In this document: positions 1-11,684 of the stretch, in pieces | How the letters are laid out: each line of letters begins with the position of its first letter | Numbering within the stretch: the first letter of the stretch is position 1 | Assembly: GCA_002221725.1 (NCBI GenBank) | Contig: NJFT01000003.1 | Coordinates: forward strand, 62,001 to 126,000 | Reading direction: 5' to 3' | Source: Scedosporium boydii | Taxonomy: Eukaryota > Ascomycota > Sordariomycetes > Microascales > Microascaceae | Length of the DNA: 64,000 nucleotides | Notes under the pieces: generated by a model | Database searches by the model: none | Told to the model about the DNA's origin: nothing | Seen by the model: only the letters and a program-made list of their open reading frames with translations | Translations under genes and position numbers: made by a program

Positions 1-2574
1 TTGGCCCTAATGCAGGCAAGGCATTCTCGACCTAGTGTAGCCAGGCAAACTGCCGGCGTGACTATCGTGATGTTCTAGTTTACTCCAAGAATAGTAATGG
101 GTCAATTGATAATTTTGAGATCGACTATCGTTGAGACTATCGGATATGTGCTTTACTATGAAAAAGATGGTCCCCGATTCCGGTCCTGCGAGAACCTCGA
201 ACTTCGTCTCCAGCTCCCTCGGCTGTTCCTTTTTGTTTCTTTTTTTTCCCATAGCTGACGATGTGAACATGCCCTGGCGGTGGTGTCAGCGGAGCTGGCT
301 TCAATCCTTCGGCCCGGCACATCCAGAATGATGCCGAGCATGTCGATTGAAGGACCTTGCGGGAATTCACCACGGGCTCTTCACCGGCAGCGAGTTCATT
401 GGAGTCAAAGTGGCGTCCATCTTGATTCTTTACTAAGAATTCTTGTCGCTGAGCTAAGAAAGCTGACTGGTTGACCTGGATAAGCCCCTCTGTCGCACTA
501 TCAGCCTCTTGTTACAGAACGACCGACTCACGAGGCATCCACGATCCCCTTCAACGGAGGGAACCTTTGAAGCTCTTTTCAAATCCATATCGTCGGCGTC
601 TAGGAGAAAGAAAAACAACCTACACTGTACATGGTATACAATCTCGAGTCTTGCAAGTGACCAAATATCTACGAGAGGGGGAAAAAAGCTTTGGGCGCCC
701 ATCCTCTTCCCCAACTAGGCGTTGGCGCTTTCTGCGGCATGAATGACCACCATTTAGATGCTCATGCGAACCTCCCTCATCGTTGATCTCAACCAGTCAC
801 ATACACCAAACCTGCTCTTTGCCCCTTGTCCTCTCCCTCCTTCAAACCCCCCTCAGTCTTCCCGTTTAACCAAGGCTCGCCTCCTTATCCTTGGGAGAAG
901 GGTAATACTCTTAATACTCTTTGAATACCTGGGCCTCGGGACTGGAATAAAAAGAATTGATGAATTTTTTTTTCTTCTTCTTTCGCGAGAATAAATTAAT
1001 CTAGAAGAGGGACAAGGTGTTCTAGAGAGTCGGATGGACGAAGATCTAACACGCATCGCCGCCGCCCCGAATGATTTGTAAATCTTGGATCAATGCTACC
1101 AAGTAGTGTATGTAGATATCTCCGGGCCAAGGGACACCCCGCCGACCGACGATCCTCGGAGGATTCAAAGTCGCAAGGTCCAGCTCGAGGAAAGAAGCAA
1201 AGGCATGAACGAGTGTGCAAATGCGGAAGAGGGAAAATCTATTCCCTACCGGGATGCGTGGCTTCAAGGCTGAACTGGGACTGATCGTCGAAGTAGATAG
1301 AGTGAAAATGCCGATCGTCCAGGTACGGTGGGTCTTGAGGATGCAACGATTGAGGTCTTTTCTTCGTCTCCTGGTTTCTTTTTTTCCATCCTCTTCAAAC
1401 GTATCTTTTTTGCCATCCCGTTTGACTAGAAACGAGTTAAAGGTGCGGGAAAAGAGAACTCGAAACTCTTCGGTGTAGTGCAACCCATTATCGAATCCAC
1501 AGGCCAATAACAAGATGGCATTCCAACTTGGCTCCCAATGTCAACTTTAAAGCTTCAGAGAAATCGACTGTTCCAGGGCTAGCCAGCGTCATGTCCGTCC
1601 CCCTTCTTCACTATCAATGAGGGGTAGCAGCCAACCACGACGTAGAGATGTAGAGACGAGTCCCTGCATCCTGCAAGCAAGGTGACATCCATTAATGTGG
1701 ACTCTCCAAGCGAGATGCCCAAAGACATTCATGAGCGTTTTGAAGAAGACAAATGCACCTTGTCAAGAGAAAATAGAGGAACCTGAAAAAAAGCTGCGAA
1801 ATGCACGACATATCGTTGACGGACACCCGGGGCTATCAGATCTCGACGAGTTGCCGTCGCCTCGACTTGCATTGTAAGGAAATTACTACACCTTCTTCTC
1901 GACGATGCGAGCGATATGTTGGAGTAAGGAAAGCAGGTCCAAGCTGGATCACGGGAACCTCAGCGTCGTGCTGATCCCGAATAATATTCCTCTATCCATT
2001 AATTACTTCAACGGCTTCAATGCAAGCATTGATCATTGATGTAACCTCAGAACTCAAGACTGGGCGAGCCGCTCAGGCAATTTTACTCTGCGGAATGGAG
2101 TAGCTGTCCATCCTCATTACCCACGACCAACATTCGGACCTTCATCCTACGTCACAGGAACAAAACAAGCTCAACGTGCACTCGGACGTTTTCTTGTTCC
2201 TCTCTCTCTCCCCCCAAGTCCTTGACGTCGTTGCATCAAGGTAGGCATCCCCTGGACCAAAACCCCTTGCGTCCCGTACAAGAAACAAAGAGAAAAACGT
2301 GGACCGGCGAACAGACATCTCCCAGGGGCCATTTTCACGTTTCGACACTCGAGCCCTCGAAGACGAATGAAAAGAACAACATGGCTATCTGGACAGGAAG
2401 GGGTGTGCACACAGCGAGTGAGAGAGGAGGGGGAAAAACCTCAAACTCCGTTTCGGCTGGATTAGACCAGTCGCAGCCATGAAACACTTTACCGGGACAA
2501 CTTATATCACCTCTAACACAGAGGAAAGTAATAACACGGCTCTGTTAAGACCCGGCTCGCCCCCTTCTTGTCGC

Positions 2575-2599
2575 TATTATTATTATTATTATTATTATT
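2575..2599. repeat. TAT/ATT trinucleotide microsatellite
   Basis: About eight uninterrupted copies of a TAT unit lie in non-coding DNA. This is a simple sequence repeat, likely length-polymorphic, with no further function visible. Confidence 0.95.
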
Positions 2600-4509
2600 C
2601 AATTAGCCATTAATAGGGTTTCTTCTTGACGCTTACATTTTTATGCTTCGAGAAGGGTTTCTGGTGGTAAAACACTCTCAGCTTCGAAACTGCATCACAT
2701 GTAGTGTAGGCTGGCTAGGGTTCCTCCTCCCTGTATAATCTGGAACACTTTCTACTCGGCACTTTCTTTTCCCATTGGGGGCCTCCTGGGTTCTTCTCGC
2801 AGCCGACTTGGGCAAGGGAAACAGGAAACAGGATTCGTCATTCGTCTCATACTTGGTTGGCGTCAAAGTTGCTCGAAGGAGGGTGAATGTTCGTTGAATG
2901 GTCGAATGGGGACGAGAGCAGGATACACTGTGCAGAGGTACTTGGGGTCGAAGGAGCGAAGGCTATCGAAGGGAAGGGATCAAATCAATTGATGGTTAGC
3001 AGGATTACAAACCCAGGCCAGCCCTCAGGATCCTGACCAGTGAACTGCTTCAACGATGGGGCGAAGCATCAAATACTACAAGATTCCAGGCTAGTAAACC
3101 ACCGTGATGAAGGTGGTCAGGTCAACCTTTGTTCGAGAACAGGAACATGGCACTTCGACATTGCGGCTGGGCACTCGGTGTGCTGTGGTGTCAGAATCAT
3201 ACAAGTATTTGACCAGGGACCATGTCGTCATGCGGCTTGTCATGATCTGGAAGCGGTGTCAGCAATGCCAGCCGGCGAAGGTTTGCACTAGGAGATAATA
3301 GACTGCCGGCTTTGGTCCTATGAGAGTATCACTCGACAAAGTAACTTTGCCGTGCCTGGCAGGAAACTGGGCAATCAGAGGCTCCGCAAGCGAGATCCTG
3401 TGGGGGGCAGAGCTCCGAAACAAATCCAATCAGGGCGGGCCAGAATGTTCAGGGTCTTGTCTTCTGGGGCTTTGGGTGTCAACTCAGCCACACGCCACAG
3501 GTAATTATAGAACACCCCAGTGCCATCAATCAATCCTTTTGATCCCAACCCAGGTCCTCCGTCAAGGGCCTCTTAGCCAAACATCGTCGGAATCAATCCA
3601 ACCAAGACCCCAAGAATAGCAGAGCCTCCACAACCTAAAAGTTCGTGCATCGGCATCTCTGAACTTCCGGACATCTGCCAATCGCTGCTATTGTTATTGC
3701 TTGTATTTCTGATAGTAAGACCCGGCCTATTTATCAGCTTAGCGTTCGCCGAGGCGAGTCAGTCTTATCTTACAAAAAAAACATCCGCGAGGTATACTTA
3801 TTTCCTCGATGCGATGCGATGCAATGTAGTAGGAAGGAATAGTGAAGGAGACTAGGATAGGCGAGCGACACTAACGTTGCGATTCTGTACTAAAATCTTC
3901 CTGAAACCAGAAATAGCAACGAAAGGTGCATCCGCCCGTGACCATGACGATGTAGAAGTCCTCATGCGGACGAATTCAAACCCATCTCCAGTCTTGGCAC
4001 CGAGTATGACGATAATATCATTGATGTTTGTATTTTGCATTGTACTGTCTAGAGTCTAGTCTTGACTCAAGGAAGAAGAGACGCAGTTTAACACACGATC
4101 TACGACATTGTTCGTCCAGGTCTCTGGGTGATGGCTCCACCTGATTGACAAGTAAACTAGATTTCCCTTTCCGATATAATTTCCCCCCTCTGTCTTATTC
4201 TTTACCTTTCCCGATTACTGCATTGATCTACTGCTACCACGCTTCCGTCCTATTTCGAGAGTCTTGGGGGGCCATTGATGCTCCGTCTTACACTATTTCC
4301 GGCCCCGGCGACGATCCCCAGTGTCGAGCTGGGCATCCGGGCACAATAACTCCACGCGAGCACTCCACCTTTCTCCTTTCAATGTTCTTTTTTCCTTTTT
4401 TTCTCATCGTCTCATTCCCTTGGCAAAATGGTACACTGGGGGTCCAGCATAATGGCGCATCTCTCGCTTGAGACTTGGTCGCATCGCATCCTGCCTAGTC
4501 CGTCCCTGT

Positions 4510-4527
4510 CTGTCCCTGCAGGGACAG
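4510..4527. repeat. 18-bp perfect palindrome centred on CTGCAG
   Basis: CTGTCCCTGCAGGGACAG reads identically on both strands. It sits in the gene-free left part of the window, so no target gene can be assigned. It could be a dimer-binding site or chance. Confidence 0.8.
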
Positions 4528-7500
4528 CATCAAGACCTGACAAGGCATGATGTGTTCGCCTGGCAGGAGCACGCAGGACATTCGATGGCCCCCACATATG
4601 CGCAGCTTCGGCAAAGAGTAGTGCGGTTTTCTACAAGTTTTTTTTTCTTTCTTCCTTTTCAACCTCGCATCAATAGCGGTGAACTGGGAGAGACCCCAGA
4701 GTCATCGAGTGATATCTGTATACTTGAGACCTGCGTCTTTCATCCTCACGTCATATTGGCCCGGTAGTATTTCGATTTTACAAACGAGGGTTATCAAGAA
4801 TTCTCTAGCCTTCTCGGGCTGAGCGAGAGGCGGAGAGGGGTGAGAATGAGAGTGAGAGTGAGGGCGAGAGAGGCTTGGATTGTTTTCCAAGTCCCTGTCA
4901 GCACTTACTTCGGTTTCCATCCAGTCGGCTCGTCCTCAGCCGACTTAAAAAGAAACTGGACTTGAAGGTGTGGTGTGTAGATGTAAATCCGTTCCTCCTG
5001 GGGCGGTGGCAGGACAATGGGGTCCAGAGGCTCTTTTGTTTGGGGGCCCGAGTGAAAGAAAGAAGAAACATTAACGGAGGAAGCATCAGGATTCATCCTC
5101 TGCCATTCCACAAGAATTCAATGATGGGGAATTCCATTTCCCTTCGCCCAGGGAAGTGGAAACAAGTTCCACGAAACCACAAGGTCCTTCCCAAGTCGAT
5201 ACCACGTCCGACAGGATCTGGCAAGCCTTTCCCCCTTTGCCATCGATCCGTTCCCCGCAACAAACAAGTTTCGTTTCACATTTTTGTCCCGCACGCAACG
5301 TGCACGACATCGTGGCCATTCCCTCGGCCTCTCAATACTCGAGCAGGCAGGGACCCTTGTTTACTGCGAAACATATTATTCGACAAGGGTTGAGCGGGTG
5401 TGCGTTATCCTTACGAGGCCCTTTTGCGTGTGTCCAAGCTTGTTGGTTTCTTAAGACCTCGTATATTGCTATTAGTACTTTCGTAGGATGATATCTGATA
5501 TCCCGAGCTCAATCGTTTTTGGGAGATGCTCGTTTTCAAACGCCGAAATGGGGAAGGTAAAAGAAGCAAGTTTAGCTCGATGGGAACTGTGGAGTTTTGA
5601 AAAGGGGGAGACAACTCGAGTCAGACATTGTTATGACAAGATTTCATATTTCTTTTTTTTTTTCCTCTTTCTCTCTCTGATTTTTATAATATTTTGTTAT
5701 CGTTTTCTTCGCGTCATAAGGGTGTTTGGAGAATCAAGGGACCTGAGATCCGTCGGGTGGCTGATGTCGTGAAGGATTCATCGGACCCTTCTTTTTTTTG
5801 GACCCTGATATTTCCTTGGGGAATTTTATTTTCTTTCAAAAATAATATTTCAGTTTACTCGTGACGATGGCCCGCTTAACAATGGACGGGTTCTTCCTCA
5901 ATGACAATCTCCTATCGGAAAGAGTTAAATTGGCCGTCAAATATGAATCTGTCTCGTTCACTCATTCAGTCTTAAACAGAGTCGATACATCCATCCATCA
6001 ACAGTTAAAATCCCACTCAGTGACACCACTTTAAGTCGGAAACAGGCCAAAAGGTGCTCTGTCTCTGCTTCTCTCGCTCTCCCTTTGCGGCTCGCCGTAC
6101 TCATCTCACCTGAAATCTCGACTCTCGTCCAGAAACATCACTGACTACTACCTCTCCAGGCTAAAGGAGCCTCTCAATATATAAGGCCATATTCAACCAT
6201 CACTCTGGTTCTCCCTCCAGAGACACTTCTCACCTTAATAATCCCGCCCATTTCTCCTCTCTCCTGATTCACTCGTCATCTCAGACTCATCTCTCACTTA
6301 CAAGACCTTGTCCCCATCACACTAGAAACCTATGCTAACCTCTCTCTCTCTAGAAAACCCCCATCGCCCAAAAGGGTTATATGAGTCTCGTCTCTCAAGT
6401 CCATCTCATATAAGGTCGACCGGACCCCATGCCCTGCCTCATCACTCAACGTGAGCCCATTGTTCCATCTTCTCGGACAACGTGCCCATCACCGAGCTCG
6501 CCTAGCTCATGGCTCAGAATCCCGCACACTGTCCGCCATGTACTTCTGGTCCCCGCCTTCTAATTCCCTCTAGACGAGACATTTTGGCACTTTTCGACGG
6601 CGGCGTGTTCGTAAAACCGACGATCGGTTCCCGAGATGCCGTCAAACCGGACTTGTCCCCCGCGTCCTATCCCCTCAAGTGATATGCCACAAGGCAATTA
6701 CCGTAAGCTCCAAGTCCTAAAAAGACTTATGCCTAAGGAATATCGCCAGGATGACGTGGGTAATGCGATAAAAAAACTATCCGCCCCGGGCGAGTGAGTA
6801 AAGTCCCTGCACCACGCACCTCCTCATAGTCTCCTGTAAAACGATCAGCGCGGCATCACAAGGCCGAAAGTTAAAAGAGTCTCACCGAACGATCAAGCCC
6901 CTCTTCTCCCCTTCCAGCCATTCGGGGACGAACAGGTGGCTGACACGTTCAAAGACGACCTCACGGCACGCTTAAGGCTTAGTCCCAGCGATCATCCACA
7001 GATCATGTGTCCTGGAAAATAGGACCGGCGCGGGGGTGTATAAGACATTGGTTTCGCGCAAAAGTTCGCGGGTGGCGGCGAATGTGAGATAAGAGTTGGC
7101 TGGGGTGGGACATCTAGCGGCATTTTAGAGATCAGGGTCTTGCTGAGAGACCTGAGACTGAAACAGAGACTAGTTCTTGTCTCTCGAAACCCGCCTTCGT
7201 TGATGCCATATATCCCTTTGGAAATAGGGGTCGTGGTTATCATTTCTGATTAGAAGAAAGGGATGATATGTGATATATTGCTAGTTGGAAGGCGCGTATC
7301 AGTTGACAGCGTCGTCTATCTCTACCGTGCCTACGCAAGATGACCTGTTGAGAAGAGGCCGCTAGAATGACAAGGCAGGGGAAGTCACACATTTATGTCT
7401 CTGGAACCAGCCATCCTGAGCACCTTGTGGCGGGAAGCCTGAGCAGCGTGTCTAGGAAGTTCCATGGCAGGTCTAACTGAAAACTCTGTGGCAGGTTCGG

Positions 7501-9534
7501 ATATCTATGTTGGAAAGATGGAAGGTCGAAGCGTGCAAAGGCATACACGGGGTTCGGTCCCGTTGAACTCGAGGCGGTTAGCAAGCTCCAGGTGAGGTTT
7601 CAATGCTGAGTCAATGAAAAAGTCTTCCTTTATTCCTAGTACCACGTAGATCGATAGAAGGTCTCAAGGATCGTGGCAGGGCGCCTCCTCGAGGCCTGCT
7701 TCTAGCTTTCCAGCCCCCCCCAGTTCGTATTATATCAGTCCAATAACGCTTGACCGTCTCACAAGGAAGGAGTGTTGCGAGCAATCGGAAAAGATTCAGA
7801 ATGAACAGCACTCTTCTCCCTCTTTCGTAAGTACCCTTGATATTACCCCCTTGCTCCATTCTGCCCGAGACCGGCGAGTAAGTAGAACCTGATATCACCA
7901 TCGCCGCCTCCATATCACCGCCACTCACAATCTAGAACATAGCCCACCATTCCCTGTTCCTCATAGCTCTCCGCCCGAAGCCTACTCTTGCCCAGCCCAG
8001 CCATCTACATCGCCTTTCCCCCATCACAGCGTAAAAGAACCATCAAGGCGCCACCGGATCAACCCCCTCCATTCTCTACTGTATGGCCATGTCCGACTCA
8101 TCCTCTAGACGGGCACAAACCTCCTACCTCTCTATCGTACCCATGCCCTGCTACACTCCAACCTCTCTCAAGAAAACCCCTCCGTCCCGACCCCGTGAAC
8201 GCCAATCCCGCCCGAACCTCAAGTCTATATCCCCTATAGACCCGCGAAATGGATCACCCACAGCGCAGCATAGAGTGAAGTGAACCCGAGAGCGGCAACA
8301 AGGTTGGGGTCTAACACAACGCCTCACGTCCCGCCTCAAGTCTAACCCAACCCCTCTCGTAGCCCACCCCGCCCCCGAAAGAACTGTGTTTTGCCTTGTA
8401 AACCCCGAGATAACCTCCTGTCTCTCCTACACTTAGGGCACCTCGGATATACAAGGCCGAGTGTGGACGTGTCTGTCTTAGTCCATTCGAGGAATTCTCA
8501 TCCGCTCATGGGAAGCCCGCAGCCCAGTGTATTTTGTGCTAGTCTGGTTGAAAAGGAGACCTGTGTGAGGGCGCCTGTGGAGTATAGATCACCCCTTATC
8601 ACCCTCAGGGTTGTCCCCAGATTCGTAAAATCTCTTGGATAATGGCTTGGGCCGTGAACAAGGGCGCAGATTCAACTCTCCGCGCTCTTAAAACATGTAT
8701 CGTTTTGGAGAACAGTAGTAATTCGATTATTCGTCGTCTTCATTAGCTTCCTGGGCGAACCGGGAAACTCGAGCTATCAAAGAAAGAGACAATATGCAAG
8801 ATTTCATATGGCATCCATCGCGAGTTCAGAAACAAAAGACCCGACTCAACCTTGAAAGAAGACGCTGCATAGAGAGCACTCAAAAATGGGGGTATGTCGA
8901 AGAAAACGAACCACAGGGACCAGCAATCTCCCCACGGTCATCGCAGAGTAAAAATCAAAAATTGAAAGGGGAAAGAAGAAACGCAGACGATAAGACGTTA
9001 TGGTGTTACAGAAAAACGAAACTATCTGGGCGGCAGCCTTTTTAATTCTTTTCCTAGGTGCGGATTCTCTCGTTTTTCTTTCATTAACGTCCCACCTCTT
9101 GTCTCTCCCAAACTAAAGAGAGCCGGCTGCCAAATAGCCGAGAGAATTCGGAGATTTCGATCTGCTTTCCTTGAGGGAATAGTAGCATCTCTCATTTGTA
9201 AGAATTGGTGTTCTCTTGCGGCGCTCGATCCAAATTGGAGATGCTCGACGTTAACACAAACATACTGGGTCTTTGGGATAACGAAGTTTCCCGCGCACCT
9301 CCCAGATATATAAATCCGGACCTCTCTTGCCCACGCTCTGAATCCATCGAATGGCTGCTCAAATGTCGGCCTCGCTCAATACCGGTCGCTCTCATTCTCT
9401 GCTTCTGATGGCTGCTGACTTCATAGTATGAGCCGGAAAGAGTCACCAAGGTCGTCGCATTCTGATTAAAGTGGTAAAGAAAAACGCCATTCCCTCCCCG
9501 CACGCGTTCTTCTCGTAGCCTTCCCTTTTTCTCC

Positions 9535-11684
9535 TCAGCGCCATAAATCCCTGTCTCCCTTCTCCCCCGCACTGCTTCTCGGTCGCGGCCACAGCTCAGG
9601 CTCGTCTTGCTGACGCCCTCCGGAGTCATTCGGGAGAGCAAGGAACCCTCCGGTCCCGTTCCCAACCATGACGCTGCGTCGTGCACCACCGGTATTCCAG
9701 CCCATGCCGGTGACGTCCGTTCCCAACCCGTAACTGCTAGTCGGACGCTGTGACTGGCTGCCTCTTCTCGCGCCGCCGCTAAATCTGGACTGGGGACCGA
9801 AGGAGCTGCCGCCGCCGTTCAACGGCTGTACTTTGATGAAACTCCAATCCATCGACTCCTCGCTCTTCGTGAAAACCTCTAGCGTGTGGGTTAGAGCACC
9901 GGTCCCCGCAAACGGGTTGTTTGAACTAAAACGGACCGTGGGGTCCAGTGCTCGCTTCTGCGGCGGCGATAGGGAAAGGTTATGGTAGCTGTTCGGCGGT
10001 GGCGGGTACTGCCGAGAGCCCGAGCCATGTGAGGAGGAGGGGCGCCCACTACCAGGGAAAGTAGGAACGGGGGGCAAATCAATGCCGAGGAGCTGATCTG
10101 GGAAGGTTGGGTCGCGAACATAGACTGCCCGTAGTCGAGGCAGGCCCCCAGCTAGGATAGATGAGGCGAAGTAAGTATAGTGACTAGCCGCGGCGGTTGA
10201 GTAAGGTCCGTCATCCGAACGGTTGTTAACCTCGAACCTTATCGTTTCGAGAGACCGTGAAGCCATCCTCTTCAAACCCGCGCCGCTCGGAATCGCAGCG
10301 TCTACCGTGTCGTAGATCGAAAGAGCCTTCAGGTTGGGTGCGTGTTCTAATACATCTTGCACGCGGGTAGGCTTGACTCCCGTCTTCCACAACGACAGGA
10401 CAGTCAGAGCAGAGCTCGCATCGGGCCTACTCAAAAACTCCACTAGCCCCGCCTCCGTCACTCTCGGCGTCTTCTTCAGAATCAATTCCGAGACGGCTGG
10501 GAAGTGAGGTAGGTTTTCATTGTACGCGAACACATCGTCGGAAAAGCTCCTCATCTCGGTAACCTTGAGCGCACGAAGATTGGCTAAAGCGCCAAGGACG
10601 TGTCGCAGTATGATGGGGTCCACATTCAACCTGATCAGCTCCAACACCTCGAGATTCCTCCATAGGAGGCCCCTCGCTAGAAGCTCTAGGCTTCTCTCGG
10701 AACCCGACATGTATGTCATCTTCCTCAAATCGGCGCATCTCGCTTGGACTTCGAGGCGCAAGGTGGAAAAGGCGGGGTCATCGGAGAAGAGGCCTTCTGG
10801 TAGGTCAACGTAGCGCAAGTTGGGCAAAACTGCGATAGTGCGCGCAAGGTCTGCCTGGCAGCTCTCTCGTAGCATATAAGGCGTCTTTAGGAAGTGTACG
10901 CGCGCACCGAGGCGAGTAGGGTCGTCGCGCAGCGTGCGGCAGAGCAGCTTGAGGCGAGCATGAGCGGTATCTTCGGGCTCTCCATTTCGGTCGAAGGTGC
11001 GGCGCCTTCGACGTTCGGAGAGGTAGGCTTCGCGTTCGCAGTAGTGTACGGAATCGATACGAATGCTATGGTAACTAGAAAATTGATAACATGCAGCACC
11101 ACAAGGGAGCGCAACTCATCTGTTAGCTTATACGGATCCACAAAGGCTAAACTGAGAAGAAAAAACACAGTTAAACAGACAACTTGTGTCTACAACTAAT
11201 GATAGAATACAGATTAAGAAGGGAGAAAAAAGTGGTGAAGTGATGTGTGATGGAAGTGCAAGGACAAAGGGAAGGACATAAGAGGGAAAGGGAATTTTGC
11301 AGCCCCTACAGCATGAGATCGATCTTACAGTAACTTTCTCGCAGCCGGATGCCATGCCTTGCAAACCTGCACACAATGGGCAAGGTCTCTCAAGTCACAG
11401 AGCATGCATGCATCCTCAACAGCGCTCTGTTCGCAGGTCTCGTAGGATTCATCCAATGATTGTGGACAGACAAAGTAAAATATGCGCTCGAGGGCGGTTG
11501 GTGAGAGCTGGGCGAGCGCTCTCGACGAGGCTAGAGTGGGAGGTGGGGTAGTCCCCGATCGTTGATATCGAAACCGGTCATCGACGTCTTGCTGGGAGCC
11601 GCGGCGACCGGAGAAGCTGGAAGTGCTACCTGGGATGTCCAGGTAAGAGGACTTCTTCTTCTCTTTCCTCCTGAAGAACTTCAT
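9535..11684 (-). CDS. F-box protein with LRR-like C-terminal region
   Basis: Predicted substrate-recognition subunit of an SCF ubiquitin ligase. Two exons fit: 11684-11329 and 11065-9535, with a 263-bp intron (GTAAGA...CATAG), giving 628 residues. The protein starts MKFFRRKEKKKSS. It then has an F-box-like segment at about residues 52-115 (LAQLSPTALERIFYFVCP ... CVQVCKAWHPAARKLL). A long leucine-rich region follows, with repeated phrases such as LPNLRYVDLP, LEVLELIRLN and NLRALKVTEM, typical of irregular LRR repeats. The tail is low-complexity, rich in Ser, Gly and Pro. The start was chosen because homologous F-box proteins of this type begin with a short basic stretch before the F-box; the open frame extends 39 codons further up without support. 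The intron is long for this window and could hide a micro-exon near 11145-11165. The substrate is unknown. Confidence 0.8.
11066..11328 (-). other. Intron of the F-box gene
   Basis: The donor GTAAGATC follows the codons for ARKLL, and the acceptor CCATAG precedes codons for IRIDSVHYCERE; phases agree (2 then 1). At 263 bp it is several times longer than most introns here. A pyrimidine tract ending TTCTCAG and a GTATAAG donor-like site lie inside it, so a small alternative exon is possible. Confidence 0.6.

Larger units (their letters stand above)
1..9534. other. 9.5 kb stretch without a supportable gene
   Basis: Open frames here are short (the longest are about 155-172 codons, at 1046-1513 minus and 4875-5393 plus). 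None shows a recognisable domain, a coherent splice pattern or fungal-like codon use. The stretch contains CT-rich tracts around 6060-6300, a TAT microsatellite at 2575-2599, an 18-bp palindrome at 4510-4527 and a GAGAGT-rich run near 4838-4870. I see no tRNA, rRNA or transposase motif. It may hold non-coding transcripts, regulatory DNA, or a gene too divergent or too finely split to read by eye. Confidence 0.6.

Noticed and set aside
2548..3774. TAAGACCCGGC shared at about 2547 and 3716, with a TG...CA bounded 65-bp segment at 3710-3774, considered as LTR remnants
   Set aside because: An 11-base match between two places in 64 kb is expected many times by chance, and no extended similarity, target duplication or element interior is visible.
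6636..6800. 54-codon frame (MPSNRTCPPRP...) considered as a transposon gag or integrase scrap
   Set aside because: Too short, with no motif and no neighbouring coding relic.
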